A stretch of 64,000 nucleotides of DNA from Muricea muricata (Eukaryota; Cnidaria; Anthozoa; Malacalcyonacea; Plexauridae): contig OY979717.1 of assembly GCA_963855995.1 (NCBI GenBank), positions 1,299,179 to 1,363,178 of the forward strand, in the 5' to 3' direction. The position numbers and the translations under genes are program-made. A model generated the notes under the pieces. It was not told the DNA's origin, searched no databases, and saw nothing but the letters and a program-made list of their open reading frames with translations. Below are positions 20,101 to 30,347 of this stretch, piece after piece. Position 1 is the stretch's first letter. Each line of letters opens with the position of its first letter.

Positions 20101-23100
20101 CCCATAAACCGCTTTGAACGGAGAGATGTGTGTCGAGGAATGGACGCTGGTACGGTAGGCAAATAGGGCTAAATGCAGGTGTCGATCCCAGTCGTTGTGA
20201 TCACTGTTCACTTATGACGAGATTATAGTTTTGAGGGTTCGGTTGAACCGTTCAACTTGTCCGTCAGTCTGGGGATGATAAGCCGATGTTCGCAACTTGT
20301 GAACGTCCAATATTCGAAAAACTTCTTTTATGAGCTCCGACTCTAAATTGCTCCCTTGATCCGTCAGGAGCTTTACTGGGACACCATGACGGGCAACAAC
20401 GTTCTCCACAAATGCACGCGCTAGTGTCTCCGTGTTCTGATTGGCCAGTGGAACTGCTTCAACCCATTTTGTAAAGTGGTCACTCATCACCAAAATATAT
20501 TGATGGCCTTGCGCTGTTACTGGGAGGGGGCCCACAATGTCCATTGCCCACAATTCCATGGGTTGCGAAACTGTGATACTATTCATGGGTGCACGAGAGG
20601 ACGCCGGTGAAGATCTCTGTTGGTTGTATACGGCACACTCAGCCACCCACAAATGAACTTCGCTTGCCATCCCTGGCCAGTAATACCACGGGTGCAATCT
20701 CTCAGGGCAACGATTGATACCCATGTGACCGGAGCTAGGGTCGTTGTGAGACAACCTAAGCAGATCAGCGCGCATTTGTCGAGGGACTACCAACACCAGG
20801 CCATCTTTTCGGCCACTTGCTGCGACGCGTCTATGCAAAACTCCGTCCACAACTTCCAGTTGTTTCCACACTTGACGATAGCGACGAAGTTCGCGATTAT
20901 CGGTCCAATCACTCGGGGGCTCTTCGCGTTTGGTGGTGTTCAATCGTGTCTGCAGTACGATTGAGATGACTGGGTCTTCGTGTTGAGCTCGGGATATCTT
21001 CTCTGGGGACCAAGTTGACTGCACCTCAGTAGACCTAACGCCTATGACAACATTCCCGAGCTGTCATCGCCAAATACCGATCCTAACGTGAACCAGATGT
21101 CGGTTCGAAGGCAACCAGACACGAGCTATGAGCCCGTGATCGTCGGTCAATTAAAGGAATGCGTTGAGGCCCTTACCGAAAAGATCAACCAGCTCTCAGC
21201 ATCAGTAAGTAACATCAGCGAAGTCGCAACGATAAGGGCAGAGAACCCCCGCCGTTGGAGACGCGGCCCGTGTTATAATTGCGGTGGAGTAGGTCACCTT
21301 TCAAGTGAATGTCGTCAAACTAAAAGACGAAATGACCGTGGGTAACGCCAAAATGAGAACTATTGCTTCGTTTGTGGCCAACAAGGACATTTTGCTCGAG
21401 ACTGTCAATATCGTTACCAAGGCCCACGTCAACCGAAACAGGGAAACGACCGAGGGCTGACCCGCTATTAGGCCAGGGGTCAGCCCACAACGCCAACGCC
21501 ATCCCAATCAATAGTGTATCACCTACTGCAGTTTTCATCAAAGCTACGGTAGGTGAACGTCAGCAACGTTGTCTCGTCGATACAGGGGCAACGGTGTCGC
21601 TGGTAAATAAGGATCTTGTTGTTCGACCGATCCGAGAATGTACGTTGAGAGCTCGCGGGGTAGGCGGAGAAAGTCTCCACATTCTCGGCATGACTGACAT
21701 TTCTGTGCGGATGAACAATTTCCATGTGGTTCACACATTCGTAATCGTAGAAATGCAGAATCAGTGCATTTTGGGCGCAGATTTCCTGAAGGCCTACGGA
21801 ATGGTTGTAGATATCGGACACGAGCGACTGTCTTGGGCGTCAGGGCAAACGCCATTACTACTAGACGCGGCTGCACCAACCATTAACCAATTATCAGTTC
21901 TATTAGAGAAGTACTCACAAGTATTTGTAAATGGACCGGATGATCCCCTGGGTAGAACTTACACAGTTGAACATTCCATTGACACTGGAGACAGCCGACC
22001 AATTAAACAACGACCTTATCGGATTCCTCTTCACTTACACCACGTGGTCGACCAGCAAGTACAAGAGATGCTTGCTTGAGGCCTCATTAGGCCGAGCAAC
22101 AGCCCGTAGTCGTCTCCGATTGTTTTAGCCCCTAAAAAGGACGGTGACTACCGTTTTTGTGTCGATTTTCGTTGCTTAAACGCAGTTACGAGAAAGGATG
22201 CCTATCCGATGCCAAGAGTCGATGAAATTTTTGATAAGCTCGGAGGAGCGCGTTACTTCAGCACGCTAGATTTGGCTTCAGGCTATTGGCAGGTACTGGT
22301 GAACGAAGAAGATATCGGGAAAACTGCGTTCACCGTCGGTTCCAACCATTACGAGTTTACCGTCATGCCCTTTGGGCTAACCAACGTGCCAGCGTCCCAA
22401 CGAATGATGACAAAACTTTTGCATGGAATCAAAGGTTGTCTGGTATTTATCGATGATATCATCATCTTTGCCGACACCTGGGACGAACACCAGCGGATTT
22501 TAGAGGAAGTTCTTTGTCGAATTCAAGATGCGGACTTGAAGATCAAGAGATCAAAATGCCAGTTTGGGAAAGAGTCGGTAAAGTTTTTGCGAAATATAGT
22601 TTCAGCGAAGGGAATCCACCCAAACCCTGTGAAAGTGCAAGCCGTTCAGAATTTTCCAACCCCATCTTCCTTGTCTGATGTACGAGCGTTTGTTGGAATG
22701 GCCCCGTGTTACCGTAATACCGTTTGTTGGACACCATCCGCGGAGAAAGCCTTTAACTCTCTTAAAAACCGATTATCCAGCTCTCCCATCCTTTCCTTAC
22801 CAAATTTCACAATTCCTTTCATCGTATACACCGATGCCAGTGATTTGGGTCTTGGGGCAGTGTTGTCACAACGTATCGGTTCCACTGAACACGTCGTCTG
22901 TTATGCAAGTAGGTCGTTGACATCCGCCGCGAGAAAAACTATTCAACAACCGAAAAAGAGTGTTTAGCCATTGTGTGGGCCATTCACTACTGAAGACCAT
23001 ATCTACTCGGAAAGAAGTTTAAAGTGGTAACAGACTATCAAAGTTTAACTTGGCTGCAGGGATTGCGAGAACCCAAAGGACGCTTAGCGCGGTGGATCCT

Positions 23101-26100
23101 GGTCACGGCACCAAATGTAGTATAACGCAGATATATTTTCTAGAGATTTATTTAACAACAATAACTCGCCCTTATACAATACTAAGTGTCTTATAATTTC
23201 AGTGTTTTTCTACGTGTCCTTGCACCCTATCACTCTATCTATATCTATCAGCACACCGCACGCTGTTCTACTCATATTACGCTCTATTATTATTGTCCGC
23301 GCTCTTGCATATATCACGCTATATACATTTCACATGCGATTTTTGATGAATACTGCCAAGACAGTCTAATTTCCCATTGGGAAAATTTTGATTATGAAAA
23401 AGTAAAGATTTTGTTCACTTCCCCCTTGTTGGGCAACTTTTTTATTAAATTCATTTGCAATATTACGAGTCATAAATCTAAAAGCTACACTCATGCAACT
23501 TCAAACTCTCCAGGGTCTAAGTTTTTAATGAAGTCATAGTTTTTTCAGGGAATTTTTTGGACCATAAAACATGCAACCCTAAAAAATCATTCTTGAATTC
23601 AGTTTTGAAAGTCAATCTTCTCACCAAAATGTTTGGCATACTTGCAAGTAATGACAATGAAGTTTCTGGATAAATTATGATTTTTCTGTTGAAATATTAA
23701 AAACTAAAAAAAAAGAAGGCTGTAAATCATTTAACAACACAAGAAAAACTACACAGTCATTCTAGTGATAGTAGTATAGAATGACCAGGACTCTCTTTTT
23801 ATTTGATGATAGTAGTATATAATGACCAGGAATCTCTTTTTATTTGATGATAGTAGTATAGAATGACCAGGACTCTCTTTTTATTTCAAATATTACACCT
23901 TGGGGGTGGGCAGCCACTTCAAACCTCCTGCAGGTCAACTGAACACAATCTTCACTGCAAAAAAACAGGCCAAAGGAAAACCCCTGAAGAACCTCCCTGT
24001 TAATACCATAAAAGTTACTTTTAATACATGTGTATACATATATGAAGTGTCACATACAGTGAATGACATTTCATATTTTCATTGCTAGAATTCATGAAAA
24101 TTTTATCCAGGAACTGTATTAAACAACACCCTGCCATACAGTAGCATGCTAACCTTGTTTGAAATCTTACCTTCCAACATTTCCATCACTTGATCTGGTT
24201 CTTTGGCATTTATAAATGTCTAGTGAAATTAATTATACATTATATCACTTCATATCTACTCTGTAATATATTCTTTATTTGATTAATAAAATTATCATGT
24301 AGTATTCAAATTGTGTTTCCTTCAAGTTGTTACAGGACTCTCAGTACAGACATTAAGATATATAACGTGATCTAAAATGAATTTGCCATATTAGTTGACA
24401 AATACAGTTAGCATAGCCACTGACCTTAAAACTTTGCTATCATTATTAGGCAAGATTAAGAACTGAGTAATCTACTGCATTGATCACAATATCTTACAGT
24501 TAAAGTTAATTTTATGAAATGTTTGCCAAAATATTGCAAATTTTATTGTGGGGTTCAAAAGTTCATAGTGAAATTCACAAGCCAGATTGAACAAAGCCTT
24601 TGATTGGTCCATTAATTAAATAAATTCTTTATATTATTTTTTCAAACTGGTCTGTAAATTTCAAAATGAACTTTTGAATTTCATGATGAACTTGCATACT
24701 GTGGAACAAAATTTTGAATATTTTGCAAAGATTTTGTTGAAGTATTATTTATTAAAATGAGACCGCTGTTGGCAGAATTATATTGTACATCATATACTGT
24801 AGTGTGAAATCTAAATTAAAATAGATTTGATAAATGCTCTTCAATCTCTGGTTTCTTCAATCTCACAATAAATTTTGGTAAAAACTATTAGAGATGCAAG
24901 TGTTATGTACAGCTTCCTATAATTACAGCTGTCATAATTATAACGTGATCATTCAATGTACAGTACTCCTCAGTCATGCAAACGACTTAGTCATGCAAAT
25001 GCAAATTTTTCTGTATTTGTAGACCATATAAGGAATCAATTTCTAAAGAAATGGTAATGATAATGATTTAAATTTGCATTTGCATGACCAAATGTCAGGC
25101 TGGCGTTGCTACTGGTTCTCGCATCAGAAGATCCTGACACTGTGTGAAACCTGAACTGTTGTAGAGTTTGAGAGTTGACAAAATGACAACTGTTAATGCT
25201 ACATTTTAGGCAGAGGTTAATCAACTGTAGTAGAATCACACACATCGTGTACACAAATCGTGTCACAATTGTGTCAATTCCGATGATGCATTATACAAAC
25301 CTAAAACTATGACCTTAAGAGCAATGAAAGACATGTGTATATGACGTTTTCCTTACAATGACATCAAACCATACTAAGTAAAAACGATATATATATATAT
25401 CCGTGTCCAACAGATATGGGATAATGAGCTTGGAATCCAAATTTCACTATGTTATATATAGTCACGTCTAATTAATTCCAACCATAAATTCCAATCATCT
25501 ACTTGCACTTAGCTATGTATTATGCTTAGTTATGCTCTTATGTATTTACATACATGAGTTGAATGCAAGCGAAGTGAGTAACACAGTTAAATTGCTACAG
25601 GAAAGAAGAGAATCAAACTACATGGTGGATGGACCTAATTTTTTAACCATTACACACATGGTTATTTTGGCTACTTGGTTATTTTGGCCTCAGACAAGAG
25701 AATTAAAATGTCTTATACAGTGTTGTATTTTTACCATTCTTATCCTGACAAAATGTAAACAATGCGTCCATAGGCATTTGGGCTTGTAAATTTTTTGGGG
25801 GCAGACGTCAGTCTGCCCGACGAGCACCGATGGCACGAGTATTTTTAGGGGGTCCGTGCTCCTCCCCACAGGGAAAATTTTGAAAATTAAATTCTTCATT
25901 TCCTGCATTGTGGGGTGAGATTTTGTGCATGAAGAGGATGAGGTATGAAGAGAAAATATTAGGAATATTAATGAAACAAGAGCAAGTACGATGAATATTT
26001 TAGTATATTTTAGAATATTTTAGTATATACCGGTACTGTAATTTTTGCCAAAAACCCAACGCAATATACTTTACAATTTTGTCCGGTGTATTATATTAGC

Positions 26101-27540
26101 ATATCATCTAGCCATGTTCATTAATACTTCACAATTTTTCTGTTTACAATATTTGTTAGATGCATGAAAGAACAAATTGATTTTAGGCAAACAGGAAGAC
26201 TACCCGATTGGGCTGACACTCAAGTACAAATTGCCTTGAACTATAATATTTCAGACAAAACTAGGGGGCTGCAGGCCCCCCCCCTCCTTGTACGCCAATG
26301 ACTGTGTTCGTGAATCTCACTTCCTCAAATTCAATAGCCTACTCAACACAGGATTAGTGACATATTCAGCAAGACCAATCACGAAAATATATTATGCAAG
26401 GTGAAAATATGAGTGTTTGCTTTGTCCCCATGTTTCGATTACACAAGTTTGATGGTCAAAAATTATCCTTTTTCTAGCTCATTCCAAAAGTTCTGCCATA
26501 GTTGATCATGCATGTAATATGAAATACCATGTAGCGCTCATCAATAATCGGTACATTGCGACAATTTCCAATGATAACCAGCCTTATTACGAGTGTTACA
26601 TAAACACGTAAATGCAAAGCGAACAGAATGCAAATGCGTCATGAACAGAATGAAAATGGAACACATTGAAGAACATGTTCCAAATAAATTTTCTGAGCAG
26701 TACTGTACTTAGAGACTGTAGATTGGTCTAATCTTACAGGTGCATTAGCATATTCATAACAAACCAGCTATTACATGTCTACAAAATAAGTGTTTGCATC
26801 TCCACTGTTAGTTGTGATGCTCTTGAAAGCTGACAAGTTATAATTATTTCTTCATTCTTATTAGCATGTGTCTATTACAAATTTTATGCTATTCTGAACA
26901 CATATTGTCTCACTTGAATTGTCAAAGTTATACAAAACCAGAGGTGATTAGAGCATTCAACGTGAAGTTTATACTTATACAGAAAGTGATCATATTTTCA
27001 AATAAATAAATAATCCAATGAATTAGTTGAAGCAGTTCACTTCATCATGCATTTGAGAACACCTCCATTAGAGACTATTGCCACAGCTAGAAAACTCTGT
27101 GGCTCAAAAACAAGATAAATACAAGACAAGTTGTATAAGCATAATAGTTTTTACAACATAGATAAGCTGCAGTACATACAACATAATTATCATTGCAGTT
27201 TATACTAACCCTTTGAAAATAAAGTCTTTCATTGAATATCAAGGGAAAGGAGGCATAGACTGACTTTGTTCTCTTTGAAGATCCAAGGAGTGCAATCCTA
27301 AGAAACAGCATGCTTCTGTTGGAGAGATGTCTTGTGCCTGGGCATGAAACCTAATAAACAATGGTAGAACCCAGAAATTCTATCTACATTTCACAAACAA
27401 ACGTGTTCGATATAAACATGCTGTTCATCTACTTTACGAGTTTACGTGCAATATAAACTGGAAACAGAAATAACACGAAAATCATCACTGACCAAGTGTG
27501 TATCGAGCTTGACTTCGCATGAGAAACCTTTGTTCTCCAT
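14190..27540 (-). CDS. SPATA6: SPATA6-like gene (sperm/basal-body associated)
   Basis: Exons: 27489-27540, 27210-27337, 24171-24219, 17846-17893, 17407-17528, 16674-16787, 15211-15580, 14796-15139, 14357-14424, 14190-14283 (stop TAG 14190-14192). Codon phase agrees across every join as read. The N-terminal part has the SPATA6 C2-like pattern: FLRIALLGSSKRTK, FPLIFNERLYFQR, then DENVIIELLQY and a KKFLFPDKS motif corresponding to the family's FMFPGP region; GINPKLEFSTST matches the family GIAPRLEFSTT segment. The C-terminal part has basic Ser/Pro stretches and SDEMHERVKKLLE, equivalent to CDEIHDRVKNVLK, then a short acidic NGYSSASDTDSDQDS. SPATA6 is known in the sperm connecting piece. The first exon (ATG at 27540) and its donor are the least certain. 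No stops were seen in the joined exons. The 6.3-kb intron 17894-24170 holds a LINE and a rearranged Gypsy. Confidence 0.8.
16880..16935. repeat. Short tandem repeat (ACACACAGATTGGCGTTG)x2
   Basis: Two adjacent copies of an 18-base unit within the intron upstream of the GINPKLEF exon of the SPATA6-like gene. Otherwise this intron has no notable content. Confidence 0.6.
18036..19994 (-). mobile_element. L2/CR1-like LINE fragment (LINE2)
   Basis: 19346-19948 encodes endonuclease C-terminal half (KLLITGDFNIHVND; LTSDHFVLHCNL). 18036-19083 encodes reverse transcriptase (FRPISYLKMVSKVIEK, DLSSAFDTVDHEMLIHRL, CGVPQGSVLGPILYLLY, catalytic FHFYADDTQLY, LNEDKTELL). The frame stays open past about 18036 but family similarity stops there (after GVIFDKNMTV), so the copy is 3'-truncated; it is also truncated in the endonuclease at 19994, where the Gypsy integrase begins. 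A stop-rich gap separates 19083 and 19346. It lies in an intron of the SPATA6-like gene, on the same strand. Confidence 0.88.
19995..21024 (-). pseudogene. Gypsy2 integrase region (minus strand)
   Basis: Two frames, 20212-21024 and 19995-20211, encode a Ty3/Gypsy integrase. The H-H-C-C zinc finger is degenerate around 20600-20750 (HNDPSSGHMG; WVAECAVYNQQR, second Cys replaced). The DDE core is present: AMDIVGPLP, LLTDQGSNLES, then the Glu in QTDGQVERFNRT. After that, LALFAYRTSVHSSTHISPF is the usual integrase tail. A stop separates the two frames near 20212. The 3' remainder and its LTR are missing because LINE2 begins at 19994. It lies on the opposite strand to the RT block next door. Confidence 0.85.
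21026..21460 (+). pseudogene. Gypsy2 gag C-terminus / nucleocapsid zinc knuckles (plus strand)
   Basis: The frame at 21088-21345 gives a coiled-coil-like stretch (LKECVEALTEKINQLSASVS) and a CCHC knuckle CYNCGGVGHLSSEC near 21271-21312. A second knuckle, CFVCGQQGHFARDC, follows at about 21367-21410, separated by a stop at 21343-21345. The N-terminal gag is absent: the segment starts abruptly next to the opposite-strand integrase. Confidence 0.8.
21500..23099 (+). pseudogene. Gypsy2 protease-reverse transcriptase-RNase H (plus strand)
   Basis: The aspartic protease active site LVDTGATVSLVNK lies near 21572-21610. RT follows: RPYRIPLHL, KDGDYRFCVDF, LDLASGYWQ, FGLTNVPASQ, catalytic FIDDIIIF at about 22446-22470, then RNase H (YTDASDLGLGAVLSQ near 22828). 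Stops or frameshifts at 22077-22079, about 22125 and 22965 show it is inactive. The RNase H reading ends at about 23099 in a sequence that, on the other strand, is a primer-binding-site-like TGGTGCCGTGACC. Confidence 0.88.
23097..23540 (-). mobile_element. Gypsy2 primer-binding site and adjacent LTR-like sequence (minus orientation)
   Basis: On the minus strand 23097-23113 reads TGGTGCCGTGACCAGGAT, a primer-binding-site-like string seen just inside the 5' LTR of Gypsy-type elements. The sequence to its right, starting TGTAGTATAACGC at 23116 on the plus strand, is therefore the likely end of the 5' LTR. The outer LTR end is not identified and 23540 is a guess, as no partner LTR remains. Confidence 0.45.
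23760..23890. repeat. ~53-bp tandem repeat, about 2.5 copies
   Basis: Unit GATAGTAGTATAGAATGACC followed by AGGACTCTCTTTTTATTTGAT, three partial to full copies with one or two mismatches. Intron of the SPATA6-like gene. Confidence 0.8.
24975..25115. repeat. MITE-like palindromic repeat, family R1 copy b
   Basis: Same family as 1649-1797: TCATGCAAATGCAAATTTTT...TAGACC...AAAGAAATGGTAATGATAATG ...GCATGACCAAATGTCAGGCTGGCG. The left terminus is less complete than in copy a. It lies in a SPATA6-like intron. Confidence 0.75.
25116..27209. other. SPATA6-like intron, no other feature recognised
   Basis: AT-rich sequence between the R1 repeat and the second SPATA6-like exon. It includes a small hairpin CAGACGTCAGTCTG near 25802 and a C-run near 26275. 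No exon-like frame. Confidence 0.5.
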
Positions 27541-28245
27541 AGCTTGAAAAGTTAAAAAATCTTCTCAATAATTTACTTTATCACAGTGTAAACCTCTCGT
27601 ATAAACAAGAGGTAAAATATAAACATTGTTGCCCAGATGCTTCTATGGACGCCATAGCTTCAATTTGATTGGTCCAAAATTCAAGAGTACAAATGGCTTC
27701 GAGAAATGGCACGGGGGGGGGGAGGTGTATCAAAGGCGTATAGTAGAAAAATTATTAATAAACTAAATATTTATTCATTAAAATGTATGAGTTCCGTTGC
27801 GTGGATGTAAAAGTATTTTTGAAATTTCCACCGTTGAAGCTTAACGCCTATGCTACAACCAATCCAAGTGAAATAATCCCGGTTTGTGCCATCATAGGTG
27901 CCATCGTTTAGGTATTTTTCATTTCATTCAACATTTTCAGTGAAAAATCTTTCACATGCAAATTCACATAGATACTGATGCGCTCAAATTAAAATCTATC
28001 TGTATATTATTGAGAATAAAATGACAATTGTCACGCAACGCATATAAATATTGATATTAAAAATTTATATAAACCTACCTACATGAAAGTAGATAAAAAC
28101 ACTATAACAAAAATAATTTGGTCCATACATAAACAGTGCACTAACAGTTTTTACGTACAAAATGCAAAAATCCAGTCTTGAATGTTCAATATATTAAAAC
28201 AGTTGATACAATAATTAATCAAAGAGTTTCTTTCAGCCAAAAAAT

Positions 28246-28662
28246 CTAGGTAAAAAACATTGCTGCGTTTGCACAATGAGGACAGCTTTCTGCATGCTGC
28301 ACAAAGAGTTGAAAGGTTCGTCTCAATTCATTTAGCTCATTTTCAGTTCGACTGATGTGTTCTTGCAGTCGCTGATTTTCAATTTCAAGACTTTCCATCC
28401 GTTGTCGTTTTCTTTTCCTATACAAACGGCTGCTAACCACATTCCTTTCTCTTCGTCTGCGAAAGTGATCATTTGCATCCGATGCTACAGACCGTTGACA
28501 ATTTGTCTTGTCATCAAGGACAACTGGGCTGTTTTCATCCAAACAATGAAGTGCTTGAAATGGCGGTTCATTAAAACGGACCAAAGACAACGTTTTCTCC
28601 ATCAGTTCTTCTCCAGCAACGTTGTAACTCAAATTCATTTTTAAAACTTCAATATGCGCCAA
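28246..28662 (-). CDS. Small bZIP transcription factor
   Basis: A 138-codon frame; the true start may be Met1 or Met9 (MNLSYNV). Residues about 68-85 form a basic region, RRRRERNVVSSRLYRKRK, which fits the bZIP pattern N-x2-(S/A)2-x4-R. It runs into a leucine-zipper-like helix (MESLEIENQRLQEHISRTENELNEL) with Leu or equivalent at heptad spacing for about four turns. The tail HAESCPHCANAAMFF has a CxxC pair. Nuclear, DNA-binding dimer by family. The short size and the Ser-Ser-Arg-Leu-Tyr core do not let me assign a subfamily (CEBP/ATF-like are possible). It appears to be a single coding exon with no stops; it lies between the SPATA6-like and TTLL7 genes on the same strand. Confidence 0.7.
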   Translation of the reverse strand: MAHIEVLKMNLSYNVAGEELMEKTLSLVRFNEPPFQALHCLDENSPVVLDDKTNCQRSVASDANDHFRRRRERNVVSSRLYRKRKRQRMESLEIENQRLQEHISRTENELNELRRTFQLFVQHAESCPHCANAAMFFT

Positions 28663-29237
28663 AATAAGTCGCCTTTTCTATTCAGATTAAAAACTTTAAA
28701 AAATAACAAAAAGTTTTTTGAACTTTTATTTGTTTTAAATTGTTTATTTACTGATTGAAGATCCAGTAAATGTCGTCAGCAACAAGCCTCGATCTGGTTT
28801 TGTGCCACTGAACTCGTGCTACTGGATTGCAATATATGAAGCGTTCAGAGGGGAAAATACGAGCTTCTTTCCTTTGAAATTTGTACCTGACAGTATATCA
28901 TTCACCCCTACAATTCTAAGTAAAACTAAACCCTGTGATGACCACTATATACAAGACTAGTCCCGACATGAATGTCGAGGACAGTCGAAGAAATGGTAGT
29001 TCGACGGCAAAGGTGGAGAGAAGTTGAGTACGAGTGTTGTCATTGTTTGAGCTCTATGGGTAGCTAGGATCATTACTACAGTGTATGAAGTAGTAATATT
29101 ATTCCTAATACAGACGAAATAATCTACCAATAATTTATTTTCTTGCAATAAGTTAATTCTAAACGTGGTCTTATCAATAATTTAATGGCTACTATAAAAA
29201 TTATCACCATTTCATTAATTCTTTATATAAGGTTCAC

Positions 29238-29442
29238 AGTGGCGGATCTAGCGTAAGTCAAAATAAATTGCCACAGCTCATTCTAGGGTATATTTACATT
29301 TTAAAATACCTTCAAAGCAACTTCATTGGTTAGATTTTATTCTTTTGAAATTCATAACCTATGACATTGTTATATATAAAGTTATTTTGAATTTAAAATT
29401 GAGCTGCTATAATTTATTTTGACTTACCCTGGACCCGCCACT
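29238..29442. mobile_element. 205-bp MITE with AGTGGCGGATC termini
   Basis: Inverted ends AGTGGCGGATCTAGCGTAAG on the left and its near-complement on the right, continuing with TCAAAATAAATT. The 7-bp sequence GGTTCAC is present on both sides (29231-29237 and 29443-29449) as a target duplication. hAT-like termini are plausible but the 7-bp duplication is unusual for that group (8 expected). Confidence 0.75.
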
Positions 29443-29647
29443 GGTTCACTTGTATGAAAACAAAAAATGCAGCCAGGCTCTTCAACTGTGACTTCAAAAT
29501 CGAAGTAAATAAGGGTTTCCTGTTGTCTAATATGCCAACTCTCAATGCTAGTTCTGACACTCTGGCGCCAGTTGTTCAAAGGTAGGTTATTTCTCTAATA
29601 CTAAACACCAAGACAAGAATGGTGCAAAAATACTTCCGAGCTTACAA

Positions 29648-29681
29648 ACAATCTGCTCTGGAATCAGAGCAGATTGTTATC
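29648..29681. repeat. Perfect short hairpin
   Basis: ACAATCTGCTCT-GGAATC-AGAGCAGATTGT: a 12-bp perfect stem with a short loop, followed by TGTGGTCAAACCACA, a second small palindrome. Function unknown. Confidence 0.6.
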
Positions 29682-30347
29682 GTGTGGTCAAACCACACGC
29701 TAACTCAGAGCAAAGCTAAGCGACTTTTAAACACCGGCCTCTGCTGATGGTTAAACAACGTGAATCAACCGTCTAATCTCATCACTGGACTAAATAGTTA
29801 TGTACTATGTACGATGTACTATTTATCAAAAGAAATATTTACAGTCTTGACAGTACTGACATTGTTCATGTTCAGATGTAAACGCAAATGCTAACGACTC
29901 GATCCTAGCTAACGTATTTGTACCCAAACGAGTTTGGTTTTAATCATGGTTCCAACCATCACCACTGCTAAATCTACCAGGTTATCACCTTGCATTAAAT
30001 CAACCATCACGTTGTCACGTGACTCGGCCCAATCTAGAAAGTAAATAATATAGAAACGTCTATATTTTGATTTAAGCAAGCAAAAGGACTTTCTTCGACA
30101 ACACAAACATGTATATGTGAATTAAGAGTCCTTGACCAAGAAGCACAACCTTCCTGCATGATTGTTGATTTAGTTTTGTAGTGGTTTCGCTCATTCGTCA
30201 TATATCTAATGAAAGAATTTCTGTTTAAAACATTTCTTCCAGTTTGAAGAACATGGCATTTTTTTAAAATATATTTCTTTCTTATGATAAAAAAGTGATT
30301 CTTTACAGGGCACAGAATCTTAAATATAAAAAATTGTGTTGTAGTAC

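Noticed and set aside
29909-30106. Last TTLL7 exon (frame containing DWAESRDN)
   Set aside because: An acceptor is present but the codon phase from the exon ending at 30348 does not lead into this frame; left unassigned.
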